A stretch of DNA of 64,000 nt from Acidithiobacillus sp. AMEEHan. GTDB lineage: Bacteria; Pseudomonadota; Gammaproteobacteria; Acidithiobacillales; Acidithiobacillaceae. Made by a program: the position numbers and the translations under genes. Below are positions 26,201 to 34,534 of the stretch, one piece after another. The notes beneath the pieces are model-generated. The model was not told the DNA's origin. It searched no databases and was given only the letters and a program-made list of their open reading frames with translations. The DNA lies in the NCBI RefSeq assembly GCF_030996345.1, contig NZ_CP118747.1, positions 1 through 64,000 of the forward strand, given 5' to 3'. Positions within the stretch are counted from its first letter, which is position 1. The number at the start of each line of letters is the position of its first letter.

Positions 26201-27853
26201 AGCGTCGAAAAACTCACGAAAGCTTTCACTCTTATACGAAACAGAAGGGAGTGGAATATAGTTTCCGCCAAGCAACTTATCAAAGTCAAACGACATGCCA
26301 GCGTATGGGTAAGCACGGGATAGCTCCTTTCTGCCAGCAGAATCTATGGTTTCATAAATATATACACTACCAGAAACAACAACATCAGCGTCCCTCAAAG
26401 AATCAATTATATGGGAAAAGTAATCCTGCTCAAACTCATCGTCATCATCAAGGAAAACGACAATATCAGACTTCAATGTGCGAAGCCCAGTATTTCTAGC
26501 CTGCGACGCACCATAACTATGATCGTGCTGTAGCAATGTTATACGATTATCAGAGAACTCTCGAATAATTTGAGAAACATCAACGCCACCATCGTTTACA
26601 ACGACCAGAATCCAATTTTCGTACAGTTGATTGATCACAGATCGTATAGCATCTCGAAGCAGTAAAGGTCGATTTTTAGACGGTAGAATTACACCAACAA
26701 CTGGGTTCCATTTGTCCGTACATGAATGCAATAACAAATCTTCCCACTTCGGAAGAACTGATGACCAAGAAAATTCGTCAACCCATTGTTTCTTTCCTGC
26801 TTTAGATAGCTCTCCTCGCAGACTTTTTGAAGAAAGAAGCTCCGCGATATGAACTGGAAATTCATTAAGGAAAGCAACCCGGCCGCCAGAATACTCATAG
26901 ACGCCCTCACTATACGGCACAGATAGCCAAGGCAAACCCTGACTCATAGCCTCTATAATTGCAACCGGAGAAACCTCTCCATGAGATGGTATTAAGAGAA
27001 GAGCACAACTCGCCATAGCTGCCCTGACATCCGCCCCATCAAGGTCTGGAAGCCAATGCACCCTAGGATCTCGCAGTATCGCAGACTTAACCTTTTCAAC
27101 ATATGAGACATCGGCGGTAGCATGGCCAATAATCACCACATGCCAATTGCCGGCAGTTTTGAATAGCACATCAAGAAGACCCAGATGATTTTTTACTGGC
27201 CACAAATTGGCAACATGCAAGAGAATCGGAAATTCATCATCGATGCCCAATCTGGACCGAAGATTAAAGGTGCTAGCATTGCCGGTAGTAGCGTTCGGAA
27301 TCACAACTGGAAGAACTCCAATTTCAGAAAGAAATTCGTTTTCGATCCCATTTTTTGTTAGACTAACAACAGCCGAGGCGCGGCGCAAGACAGATTCTAA
27401 TTGTTTTTTAAAATCTTCCATACCCTTCCATACTTCAAACCCTTGACGATTTATTAACGGCTGAACAATAATCTTCGTTTTTTCATTATCTATGTGCAAA
27501 TTACTGAGGGACCAAATCGGCCAACTAAGGGGATCCGAAATAATAATCACAGATGAGTAATCGTTATTTTCAATTATAGAACGAAGCGCTTTTGCCGCAG
27601 AACTCTTCCACGGAATTTCGTTTTCATTCACCGTAATACTCAAGATATCAATTCCACGATAATTTTTAGCATTACGCTCTGGAAGAGCTCTCGTAGCCAC
27701 TTCTACAATCTTTCCGGAAGCAACAAGTTGCAAAGCAAGTTGCTCAACTATCGACTCAACGCCACCAACAGAGGGCCAGAAGTAATCGCAAACTATGAGC
27801 AATCTGAAATCTCTATTTTCACATGACTGAACGATGTTACAGCCTCCCATCAT
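23210..27853 (-). CDS. Multidomain glycosyltransferase (3' part of an IS-split methyltransferase-glycosyltransferase gene)
   Basis: 1547 residues as it stands. Domains in order: GT4-type (about 15-370; PSVGGVESIVEQLALQL, ANLWPVKNHLGLLDVL, AIIEAMSQGLPWLSVPY); GT2-type (about 385-640; VGVILPSKNR, VVFLDDDDEFEQDY); a second GT2-like module (about 700-900; YTDEDSLTADG); a third GT2 (about 925-1190; SIIIPTRNQ, LLLNNDTAALHEDW); and a GT4-like end (RVGWAGGVGHTGDLE). The MMGG start is inside a frame that, after removal of the upstream IS and one TATATTTA duplication, runs on into the methyltransferase ORF (1763 residues in total). Location between fliC and flgL suggests building a glycan on flagellin. 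The first roughly 640 codons are AT-rich, the rest GC-rich like the host. Whether the truncated protein is made is unknown; no clear ribosome site precedes the ATGs. Confidence 0.85.
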   Translation of the reverse strand: MMGGCNIVQSCENRDFRLLIVCDYFWPSVGGVESIVEQLALQLVASGKIVEVATRALPERNAKNYRGIDILSITVNENEIPWKSSAAKALRSIIENNDYSSVIIISDPLSWPIWSLSNLHIDNEKTKIIVQPLINRQGFEVWKGMEDFKKQLESVLRRASAVVSLTKNGIENEFLSEIGVLPVVIPNATTGNASTFNLRSRLGIDDEFPILLHVANLWPVKNHLGLLDVLFKTAGNWHVVIIGHATADVSYVEKVKSAILRDPRVHWLPDLDGADVRAAMASCALLLIPSHGEVSPVAIIEAMSQGLPWLSVPYSEGVYEYSGGRVAFLNEFPVHIAELLSSKSLRGELSKAGKKQWVDEFSWSSVLPKWEDLLLHSCTDKWNPVVGVILPSKNRPLLLRDAIRSVINQLYENWILVVVNDGGVDVSQIIREFSDNRITLLQHDHSYGASQARNTGLRTLKSDIVVFLDDDDEFEQDYFSHIIDSLRDADVVVSGSVYIYETIDSAGRKELSRAYPYAGMSFDFDKLLGGNYIPLPSVSYKSESFREFFDAGLEVYEDWDFLLRLTRGRTVVNCDDVLVKVRQRVDKKDSLTHGLGFVKWMSSFEQVCAKHPSNSPEVLLRRVQTQVEIVNTRFSNSTPHVTSNERAERAGLDVCDSPGALMVDPVRQVSPWLPEARWLPVESAWAKEMLAAESVSGQQSPRVAASVLLHPSRSAAGTIASIDAQWVGAELLQIQSKPGDESWLAVLNKHLLSSRDDWIALLDTGDELTPDAIFRIQQAITAHPEWQVIYTDEDSLTADGQHVNPHCKPDFNIDYLRSLPYIGGLLLVKKELFAALGGFDPAADGAEDYDLVLRAWEQVGDEGIGHIPEVLYHRLQGGGHCNKSIEEILAASKGALERHLQRLGIAAEVLPGPFPPSTRVRYPLSATPLVSIIIPTRNQVAILQRCVESIIEKTRYPHYEILIVDNDSDEVEARNYLDLLSAQEESLGGRLRVLRHPGPFNFSAMNNRAVEEARGDLILLLNNDTAALHEDWLEEMVSHALRPEVGIVGAKLLFPDGKIQHAGVILGMKGPAEHPFIGQAAEYRGYFGRAMLTQDLSAVTGACLLVSKALYRDVGGLDEERFQVSYNDVDLCLKVRERGKKIVFTPWAILMHEGSASQRGEVEKKPSPEKEKRFASEKMAFYRKWLPQLAFDPAYNRHLSLASTDFLLEDQAALTWDPDWRPRPRILVHPADREGCGEYRIISPMRALQRGGRVQGWETMRIFEPAEMKRFAPDSIVVQRQMEWPQIEALERHKALSKAFRVFEIDDLITNLPVKSLHKAHIHKDIAKRFRKAAGLCNRLVVATEPLAQAYKGFSDEVRVQPNCVEDAIWGALRPQRRGGPKPRVGWAGGVGHTGDLEMIADVVRDLANEVEWVFFGLCPDALRPYVHEVHGGVPLPQYPAKLASLDLDLALAPLEDNPFNEAKSHLRLLEYGILGYPVVCSDVYPYQGDFPVVRVNNRYRDWMRAIREAVSDRQALAEMGNHLREKVRAHWLLENHLDDWLAAWLP

Positions 27854-27887
27854 ACTACCGCCAGTGGCTTCGCAGACGTTATATTTA

Positions 27888-29191
27888 GGTTCTTCGATGT
27901 TTCATGTGGGTAGCCTGAGATCCAGTTTACCGAGGATCAGGTAGGCCATGTTGATAAAGTTCTTGTGGGTACGGTAGCCACGGGCTTTTGCCTTGGCGGA
28001 CTGGAGGAGGCTATTGAAGCCTTCCAGAATCCCGTTGGTGATCTGGCTCTCGAACCAGCGGAGCACACCATCCCAGTGATTCATGACGGTGTAGGCGACC
28101 TTGACCATTGGCGGTAATCCGCTGTCCTTGACGTTTTCCACCCAGGCCTTGAGCAGGGTGGCGCCCTGGTGGCGATTCTGGACGGTGAAGATTTCTTGGA
28201 AGGTCAGGCGAAGCTGATAAGCCTGTGCTGTCTTGAGGTTCTGGTTCTTGAGGATCTCCCGGAGCCTGGCGCTTTGCTTGGCGGAGAGCTTTCCCGGGTT
28301 CTTGAGCCAAAGCCAGCGGCTCTTTTTCAGGTCTGGTTGGGAGAGGGCTTCCCCCTTGCGTACGGCATCTACGGCCTCATTGACGAGCTTCATGAGGTGA
28401 AAGCGATCGAAGGTGACCTGGGCGTTGGGCAGGTGTTCTGCGGCCCCTTTTTGGAAGGCTGGCGAGAGGTCCATGCTGACCTCCGTAATGGCCTCGGCGC
28501 TGCCGCCATGGGCCTGCAGATCTTCGGCGAACTGCGCAAAAGTCTCGGCATCCTTGCCGGGTGTGGCAAACAGCAGGCGCTTCGCCACGAGGTCCACAAA
28601 CAGGGTGATGTAATCATGGCCGCGCCGGCTGCTCGTCTCATCGATACCGACGGAATGGACCTCTGACATGTCCGCGGCCTCGCGGGCCTTGGCGACGTAA
28701 TGATCGAGCACCCGCCAGAGTCGCTGGTCCGTCTCCCGCACTAGGCGGGAGACCGTCAACACGGGCATCTCCCGGACCATGGCCATGACTAGAGCCTCAA
28801 AGAGCAGCGTGAATCCCGAGCCTTCCCGCGCCCAAGGGACGGATACCAAATGCACGCCGTGTTCCGGGCAATGGACCCGTGGTACGCGGGCATGGAGATA
28901 AGCCGCATGCTGGAAGAAGTCGAGGTGACGCCAGACCTTCTCCTGGGTGTCATAGACCGGGCAGTCCTGGCCGCAGACCGGACAGGGAAACTGACTACCC
29001 CTTGGGAAGTTCACATGCAGGTCCAGGCGCTTTTCCTCCACCGTGAACCGCACATCGTCCACCATCCACGGCGGAACCAACCCCAACGCCAGAGTGAACA
29101 GTTGATTACCTTGGTCCATCCTTATCCTCAGCTCGCTGCCCTTCCCATAAAGCAATCATACCGCCTTACCCACTCAATGTGTCGAGGAGCC
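27888..29191 (-). mobile_element. ISL3-family insertion sequence, copy 2 (1304 bp)
   Basis: Flanked by 8-bp direct repeats TATATTTA (27,880-27,887 and 29,192-29,199). Same ends (GGTTCTTCGA / TCGAGGAGCC) and length as copies 1 and 3. It splits a single large methyltransferase-glycosyltransferase ORF, in frame on both sides of the duplication. Transposase faces the same way as the interrupted gene. Its GC-rich sequence stands out from the AT-rich DNA on both sides. Confidence 0.95.
27902..29119 (-). CDS. ISL3-family DDE transposase (copy 2)
   Basis: 405 residues from ATG at 29,119. Protein identical to copies 1 and 3: zinc-finger CPVCGQDCPV near the N-terminus and the DDE acidic residues in VGIDETSS, VSMDLSPAF and NGILEGFNSLL. 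Intact. Confidence 0.95.
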   Translation of the reverse strand: MDQGNQLFTLALGLVPPWMVDDVRFTVEEKRLDLHVNFPRGSQFPCPVCGQDCPVYDTQEKVWRHLDFFQHAAYLHARVPRVHCPEHGVHLVSVPWAREGSGFTLLFEALVMAMVREMPVLTVSRLVRETDQRLWRVLDHYVAKAREAADMSEVHSVGIDETSSRRGHDYITLFVDLVAKRLLFATPGKDAETFAQFAEDLQAHGGSAEAITEVSMDLSPAFQKGAAEHLPNAQVTFDRFHLMKLVNEAVDAVRKGEALSQPDLKKSRWLWLKNPGKLSAKQSARLREILKNQNLKTAQAYQLRLTFQEIFTVQNRHQGATLLKAWVENVKDSGLPPMVKVAYTVMNHWDGVLRWFESQITNGILEGFNSLLQSAKAKARGYRTHKNFINMAYLILGKLDLRLPT

Positions 29192-29813
29192 TATATTTAA
29201 TCTTCGCGGATTCTTTTTTTGCTCTTAAGATAATAGAAATATCATTAAATGCACCCAGCTCAAAAATTTCCCAAGGGGAATATTTACGGATCGTATTATA
29301 CAAATTATATGGGCTATACCAGCAATTATGATCTGGATGAACCAATTCTGAAAAATGCCCATCATTCAAAACCCTAAAGTGCCGAGAATAACACTGAACC
29401 GCGTCTGGTGCAGTAAATAATATCTCGTCAAATTTTAATTGATTAAGACTTTCTAGAAAATTTTCGACATTTCCAACATGTTCAATAACCTCTGGAACAA
29501 TAACTAAATCATAGCTATCAAATATTTTATTTACATCTGAAAATAGCTTACCTTTAACATGCGCTTGAATTAAAGGAAAAGCCTCAACATTGGTATCAAA
29601 GCCATCAAGAGCTTTGCAAACCCCATCTAAATAGACATGAAGATTATTATTAATATCCGTAATCGGCCAATCTGCGAAACCAACATGCAAGACTCTTTTT
29701 CCGTGACAAAACTCACGAAATACTTCAAATCTATTTCTGTTTTTATATTTATCTGTTAGAACCAAATTTTGTTCAAAAAAGCTATTTGAATAATGCGGAC
29801 TAGACACCGTCAT
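29166..29813 (-). CDS. SAM-dependent methyltransferase domain (5' part of the IS-split glycosylation gene)
   Basis: 215 codons, of which the last 14 or so (RLLDTLSG and before) reach into IS copy 2. Class I methyltransferase features: glycine motif VLHVGFADWPI (motif I, somewhat degenerate) and YDLVIVPEVIEHVGNVENFL (motif II/post II). The sequence is clearly AT-rich, unlike the flanking flagellar genes. The frame joins that of the downstream glycosyltransferase once the IS is removed (...KIKYNVCEATGGSMMGG...), so it was the N-terminal domain of a 1763-residue protein, probably modifying a sugar on flagellin (inference from position). A GGAGG ribosome site precedes the ATG. Confidence 0.75.
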   Translation of the reverse strand: MTVSSPHYSNSFFEQNLVLTDKYKNRNRFEVFREFCHGKRVLHVGFADWPITDINNNLHVYLDGVCKALDGFDTNVEAFPLIQAHVKGKLFSDVNKIFDSYDLVIVPEVIEHVGNVENFLESLNQLKFDEILFTAPDAVQCYSRHFRVLNDGHFSELVHPDHNCWYSPYNLYNTIRKYSPWEIFELGAFNDISIILRAKKESAKIKYRLLDTLSG

Positions 29814-29841
29814 TACCTCCCCAAATTCACGTATATTTAAC

Positions 29842-31131
29842 TCAAATATAATTAAACAAACTCAACCCCTGCACCTGCACAAACGCTTTTTGCGCTGCCT
29901 GCAGGGCTGTTGAGCTCTCTTGAAACTGGGTGATGACCTGGGGATAGCTGATATCTGCCAGACTGCTTTGTGTGCTTTGAAATTGTTCGGTCAGATTTGT
30001 ATTCAGCGTGCTCACCGACTGCGCCTGCTGGAGCTGCGAACCAATGCTTGCCTGGACACTGAGGAGCTGTGTCTGGGCATTGCTGAGATTGGCGAGCGCG
30101 TTGCTCAGGCCCTGGGCGCGCTCGGTATTCGCCGCGGGCGAACCGGTACCGGCCTGCAAGGCAGTAATGATGCTCTGAAACGTCTGGAAAAGACTTTGTG
30201 GCCGCGCGGCACTCAAGACGAAACTCTCCGTTTGGCCGGATCCTGGCGCTCCCTGCGTGCTCACGCTCGCCATTGGACTATTGGGATCGTTCGGGTCGGG
30301 AATGTCGATGCTCTGTCCTGGCGTGAATGCTCCAGAACTGACCGGGCTCCAGGAGGAACTCGGTGAGTTTCCGGTCCCACTACTCACGGTGTAGGTCATG
30401 CCACTACTGCCCTGGCTGATACTGATCTGGTAACTCGCCCCTTGGGCAATGAAGGCAGACTGGGCGGCCGCGCTATCTAGGACCGAGCCAGGTCCCAGAG
30501 TGACGGTACCAGAACTGCTGGATCCATAATTGCTGCCGCTCGGCGTAACCGTAAAGGTACCATTTCCCGCTGGAATATTCATGAAAATTGCACTGCCCGG
30601 TTGGCTACTCGGCACGCTCAGAGACGGGCCAATTTGCAACGAATTTGTGCCACCATCGCCCTGGTAGAGGACTTGTCCATTACTCTGCAGGGCAAATGGC
30701 GGGCTGCCATCCTGCGAACCACCGTAGATGTACTTGCCGTTGGCATCCTGGGTATTTGCCAACTGTACCAGCTGCTGCAGATTTCCCTGCATGGTGGTAA
30801 CGGCATTTTGCAAATCATTACTGTTGACCGTGCCATTATTCATTTGCACGGCGAGCTGCTGGACCTGATTCATGAGCGTGCTTACGCTCTGCAAAGTGCT
30901 CGAACTCAGTTGTAGATTTTGCTGGGCGTACTGATTGCTCTGCTGGTAGCTCTGCAGATTGGCGATACGCGCCCCCAGATCGAGCGATTGCGAGTACGCG
31001 GTGGGATTATCGGCGGGATTGGTCAAGGCATTGCCCGTGGAAAGCTGCTGACTGAGCTGATTCAGCGTGCTCTGCTGCTGCAGCATGCCGCTAAGCCCGG
31101 CCTGAAAAATCTGTTGTGTACTCACGCGCAT
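29842..31131 (-). CDS. flgL: FlgL, hook-filament junction protein 2 (HAP3)
   Basis: 429 residues. Sits between FlgK and the filament. Flagellin-like N-terminal D0 (MRVSTQQIFQAGLSGMLQQQ, LSTGNALTNPADNPTAYSQS) and C-terminal coiled region (ANLSNAQTQLLSVQASIG, then SLADISYPQVITQFQESS) flank a variable serine/glycine-rich centre. Last gene of the flg run, directly after flgK. The AT-rich glycosylation region begins just beyond its stop. Confidence 0.95.
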   Translation of the reverse strand: MRVSTQQIFQAGLSGMLQQQSTLNQLSQQLSTGNALTNPADNPTAYSQSLDLGARIANLQSYQQSNQYAQQNLQLSSSTLQSVSTLMNQVQQLAVQMNNGTVNSNDLQNAVTTMQGNLQQLVQLANTQDANGKYIYGGSQDGSPPFALQSNGQVLYQGDGGTNSLQIGPSLSVPSSQPGSAIFMNIPAGNGTFTVTPSGSNYGSSSSGTVTLGPGSVLDSAAAQSAFIAQGASYQISISQGSSGMTYTVSSGTGNSPSSSWSPVSSGAFTPGQSIDIPDPNDPNSPMASVSTQGAPGSGQTESFVLSAARPQSLFQTFQSIITALQAGTGSPAANTERAQGLSNALANLSNAQTQLLSVQASIGSQLQQAQSVSTLNTNLTEQFQSTQSSLADISYPQVITQFQESSTALQAAQKAFVQVQGLSLFNYI

Positions 31132-31144
31132 CTCGCTTCTCCTG

Positions 31145-33168
31145 TCACAACGCCTGGATCAGAGACTGAAACAGGGTATTCCCCACGGAAATCGCCTTGG
31201 CTGCTGCCTGATAGGCCTGCTGATAAAGAATGAGATTGGCCGCTTCCTGATCCAAGTTCACCCCAGAATACGACTGCTGCGCCGACTGCGCCTGGCTGAG
31301 GACACTTGCCTGCGCCTGCGCCTGATCCTGCGCCTGATTGGCCTGCGTGGTGACTTGCGTCAGTAGCTGTGCCGCCTGAGCGTTGGCATTATTCGCGCCA
31401 CCGTTGAAAATGCCTTGCGTCGCCAGGCCCGCCATGGCCTGCGCATTACCGTTACTACCCGCCCCACCGGGGCTGATGGTAATGGTGTCTCCCTTGCCTA
31501 CCAGAGTACCCGAGAGCAGCATCTGGTAATACCCGCCCGGCGGATCATTGGGGTAGGCAATGTCGATGGCGGTTCCCGAACTGCCCAAGGCCACCGTACC
31601 GCTGGCAAGCGTGGTGCCATTGGCAGTAATGGTGAAGTCGGCGGAGCCACTACTGGCTCCATTGCTGAATTGCAACTCTGCAGTGCCTGTCATGGGAAAG
31701 CCAAGTCCACTCACCTGCACCGCGCCTGCGGTACTGCCACTCACAAACTGGCCAGCAGAGAGGGTCATATTGCCCAGGTTATTGTTGACCAAAGCACCGC
31801 TGGTCATGACGCCAGGACTACCCACATACGGGCTGGCGGCCGCAATTTGACTGGGATCGCTCATGATCGTCTGCATGCCCGCGGCACCCAGGCGCGTCGG
31901 CTCCACCAAAAATCGATCGCCCGTGGCAACACTACCCGACACCTGCACCTGAAAGCCTTCCGTCGAAAAATTGAGGGACGTTGCGCCACCAGTGCTGACC
32001 GTTCCCGACGTCGTTTGTAGCACCGCGCCGGTACTCGCGTTACTCAGCTGCCAGTAACCACTGGCGCCCTTGCGCAAGATATACTCGTCACCCGTCAGGT
32101 TGCCGATATTGGTGATCTTGCCCTGGAGAGCGGCAGCAGAGGAACCACTGCTATTGCTGCTATTGGCAAAGATCTGCACGCCGCCGGTCTGAAAAATGGC
32201 GGTACCGGAACTCCCCTGCAGATTCAGACCCTGCGCTTGCTGTCCATTCACTTGCGCAGCGATGCCATCGGCCAGCAAGCCCAGACCGTTCTCGGCCGGC
32301 TGCAGGGATTGCGCGCGCAGTTGTAGGAGACCACCGAGGATTCCGCCACTAAGGTTCTTCGTGATGTCCGCGCTCCCCTGTGCGCCTTCGTAGGCTATAT
32401 CCAGATTTTGCTGATTGTACGGACTCGCCTGCGTCTTCAGGGAGAAGGCGGTGGAGCCGGCAACCAGGGCCTGCCCGTTGGAAAGAAACACATTGATTTG
32501 GCTGTTGTTCTGGCGAACGACCTGGACCCCGACCTGCGCGTTCAGTTGCGTCAATAGTTGGTCGCGCTGATCGAGGAGGTCGTTGGGGGTGCCATTGCCC
32601 AAACCCGCCGAATTGGCAATCTGCTGGTTCAACTGGGCAATCTGAGTGCTCAGCTGATTGATGCTGGACACGCTCTGCTGCATCTGCTGATTGATGCCCT
32701 GACCAATCTGATTGAGCTGCTGCGCGAGGGACTGAAAGGTATTGCTGAGGGTCTGCGCGTCACCCAACATCGCTTGGCGTGATGGAATATCGCTCGGGTT
32801 GGCGGCCACCTGTGCCACCCCGGAGAAAAACTGCTGAATTTGCGTACTCACACTGCCACTACTGAGCACGCCCAATATCTGCTGTAGCCCCTGGGACAGC
32901 GTCGCCGCGCCACTGGAACCCGCACTCGCCGACCAGACCTGCCCCTGCAGGAAGCTACTATACACCCGCTGCACGTCGGTAATTTGCGTGCCATTCCCGT
33001 AGAACTGGCCGCCCAAATAGCTGGGGTGGTGGTCGATTGGATGACGGTTTCCTGACTATAACCCGGAGTGTTGACGTTGGCGATATTATTACCCGTCACC
33101 TGCAAGGCCTGTTGCGCCGCCTGCAAACCCGTCAGTGAGGTATTGATCAGACCCGAAACACCAGACAT
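31145..33168 (-). pseudogene. flgK: flgK (HAP1), apparent 1-bp frameshift near the 5' end
   Basis: The start at 33,168 gives MSGVSGLINTSLTGLQAAQQ and NIANVNTPGYSQETVIQS, the FlgK N-terminus. The frame then shifts: codons after STTTP lead to a stop at 32,848 (106 residues). The true continuation SYLGGQFYGNGTQITDV lies in the next frame, open to 31,145. Inserting one C into the minus-strand C4 run (33,023-33,026) restores a 674-residue protein, ending with the family signature VNLDQEAANLILYQQAYQAA. If real, no functional hook-filament junction could form. If a sequencing error, the gene is normal. Confidence 0.88.
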
Positions 33169-33169
33169 C

Positions 33170-33520
33170 TCACGCACTCCCCAAGGAATGACCGCGTCCG
33201 ATGCGGTCGGCAAAGCTCTCGCTGGAAGACTGGGTCTGCGGCTCCAGCCGCGCACGGATCTCCGCCATCCCGACCCGCAGGGCATGTTCAAAGGCGGCGA
33301 CGATCTCCTGCAGCTCCAGCACCGCCGACTGCAGGGCGGGACTGGCTTCTCGAGCTCCGGCTGCCGCGCGCAGATCCAACAAGCGCGCGAGCAATTCCCG
33401 CTGCGTTGCCAGGCTGGCGGTATCACTCGGCGTACCGGCCTGCAGCGCCGCCCGCGCCTGCTCGAGCACCGCCGTCAGGCGTTGCAGGGTCTGTAGTTCT
33501 TCGCGTTCGCTGGCTTCCAT
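33170..33520 (-). CDS. FlgN-like flagellar export chaperone (putative)
   Basis: 116 residues from ATG at 33,520, which has GGAG six bases upstream; a longer frame starts at 33,568. Almost entirely helical and rich in A, E, L, R (REELQTLQRLTAVLEQARAAL, LLARLLDLRAA), resembling FlgN/FliT-type chaperones for FlgK and FlgL. It sits between flgJ and flgK with a single base before the flgK start. A second, clearer FlgN is encoded at 43,440, so the division of labour is unknown. Family assignment is by size, composition and position. Confidence 0.55.
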   Translation of the reverse strand: MEASEREELQTLQRLTAVLEQARAALQAGTPSDTASLATQRELLARLLDLRAAAGAREASPALQSAVLELQEIVAAFEHALRVGMAEIRARLEPQTQSSSESFADRIGRGHSLGSA

Positions 33521-33571
33521 GCCCATCTCCGTCGCTTCATACACCGTTAAACGGCACGTTCTTGGCAAAGC

Positions 33572-34534
33572 TCAAGGGGTGAGCCCCGTGCCGGCCAGTG
33601 CTGCCTGCATCACTGGCCCTTGCGCGAGTGCGGTGATCTTGGTCGCATAGTTGGGATCGGTAGCATATCCGCCATTCTGCAAAGCCTGCGCAAAGCCGGC
33701 GATGTTGTTCCCCTGACCCAAAGCGGCCCGATACCGCGGGCTATTCAGCAGCAGTTGGGTGTAGTTCGCCACACTGGCCGCAACATTCTGATAGGCGCGA
33801 AAGCTCGCATCCTCTACGGTGTTCACGCCGTCGACAAATTCATGGGTGAGATTCTGCAGGGCACTTCCACTCCAGCCGCTGCCCGCCTTGATCCCAAAGA
33901 GGTTGTCACCGGGTGCATGCGCTCCCCAACCGGTTTCCAGGGCCGCCTGGGCAAGGATGGCAACCGGCGAGACATCCAGTTGCACCGCCGCCTGCCGCAC
34001 TGCAGGCAGAATGCTCTGCACGAAGGCCTTGGCTCGCTGCAGCAGGCTCTGACCAGGCTGATTCCAGTTGGGCGCGCTGATGTTCTGGACATTGGACGTC
34101 GTCGGTGCTGCCGGAATCGTTACTGGAGTATTCGCCGCCTCAGCCTTGGCTGCGGTTTTCGCATCCCAATGCAGGTGATAGCGAGTGGCGATCTCCTGCG
34201 CCAGGGTGCTCGCCAGACCAACGCCACGCCCCTGTGCCACCGTTTGCGCAATCTGCTCGGTGAACAGCGACTGAAACATCGGTCCACTGCTCTTACCGAG
34301 CAGATCGGAGCCAAAAGTGGTTTTACTCATCGTGGAAAGCATTTCGTCCAACAGCATCGCCTCGAACTGCTTGGCCGTAGCCAGGATGGCGGCCGGATTT
34401 TTGTCCTTGGCTTCCTGATGGAGCTGCTGCAGCTGGGCAAAACCGAGGGCGTTGCTGCTCACGGCTGCCGCCCCCTGGCCGTTGAGATTGACGGCGTGAC
34501 TCTGCGCCTGCAGGGCAATGCCGCCCGTGCTCAT
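33572..34534 (-). CDS. flgJ: FlgJ, rod-cap protein with muramidase domain
   Basis: 320 residues. The N-terminal rod-binding domain (AKQFEAMLLDEMLSTMSKTTF) caps the growing rod. The C-terminal glucosaminidase domain (VSPVAILAQAALETGWGAHAP with catalytic-type glutamate, then LFGIKAGSGW) opens the peptidoglycan. A linker rich in A, T, P separates them. Overlaps flgI by 4 bp (ATGA). Intact dual-domain form as in gamma- and betaproteobacteria. Confidence 0.95.
   Translation of the reverse strand: MSTGGIALQAQSHAVNLNGQGAAAVSSNALGFAQLQQLHQEAKDKNPAAILATAKQFEAMLLDEMLSTMSKTTFGSDLLGKSSGPMFQSLFTEQIAQTVAQGRGVGLASTLAQEIATRYHLHWDAKTAAKAEAANTPVTIPAAPTTSNVQNISAPNWNQPGQSLLQRAKAFVQSILPAVRQAAVQLDVSPVAILAQAALETGWGAHAPGDNLFGIKAGSGWSGSALQNLTHEFVDGVNTVEDASFRAYQNVAASVANYTQLLLNSPRYRAALGQGNNIAGFAQALQNGGYATDPNYATKITALAQGPVMQAALAGTGLTP

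Noticed and set aside
28169-28666. Plus-strand 165-codon ORF repeated in all three IS copies
   Set aside because: Antisense to the transposase; repeated only because the IS is repeated.
33023-33026. Programmed ribosomal frameshift in flgK
   Set aside because: A C4 run in this context is not a known slippery heptamer and no downstream stimulatory structure is obvious; mutation or sequencing error is simpler.
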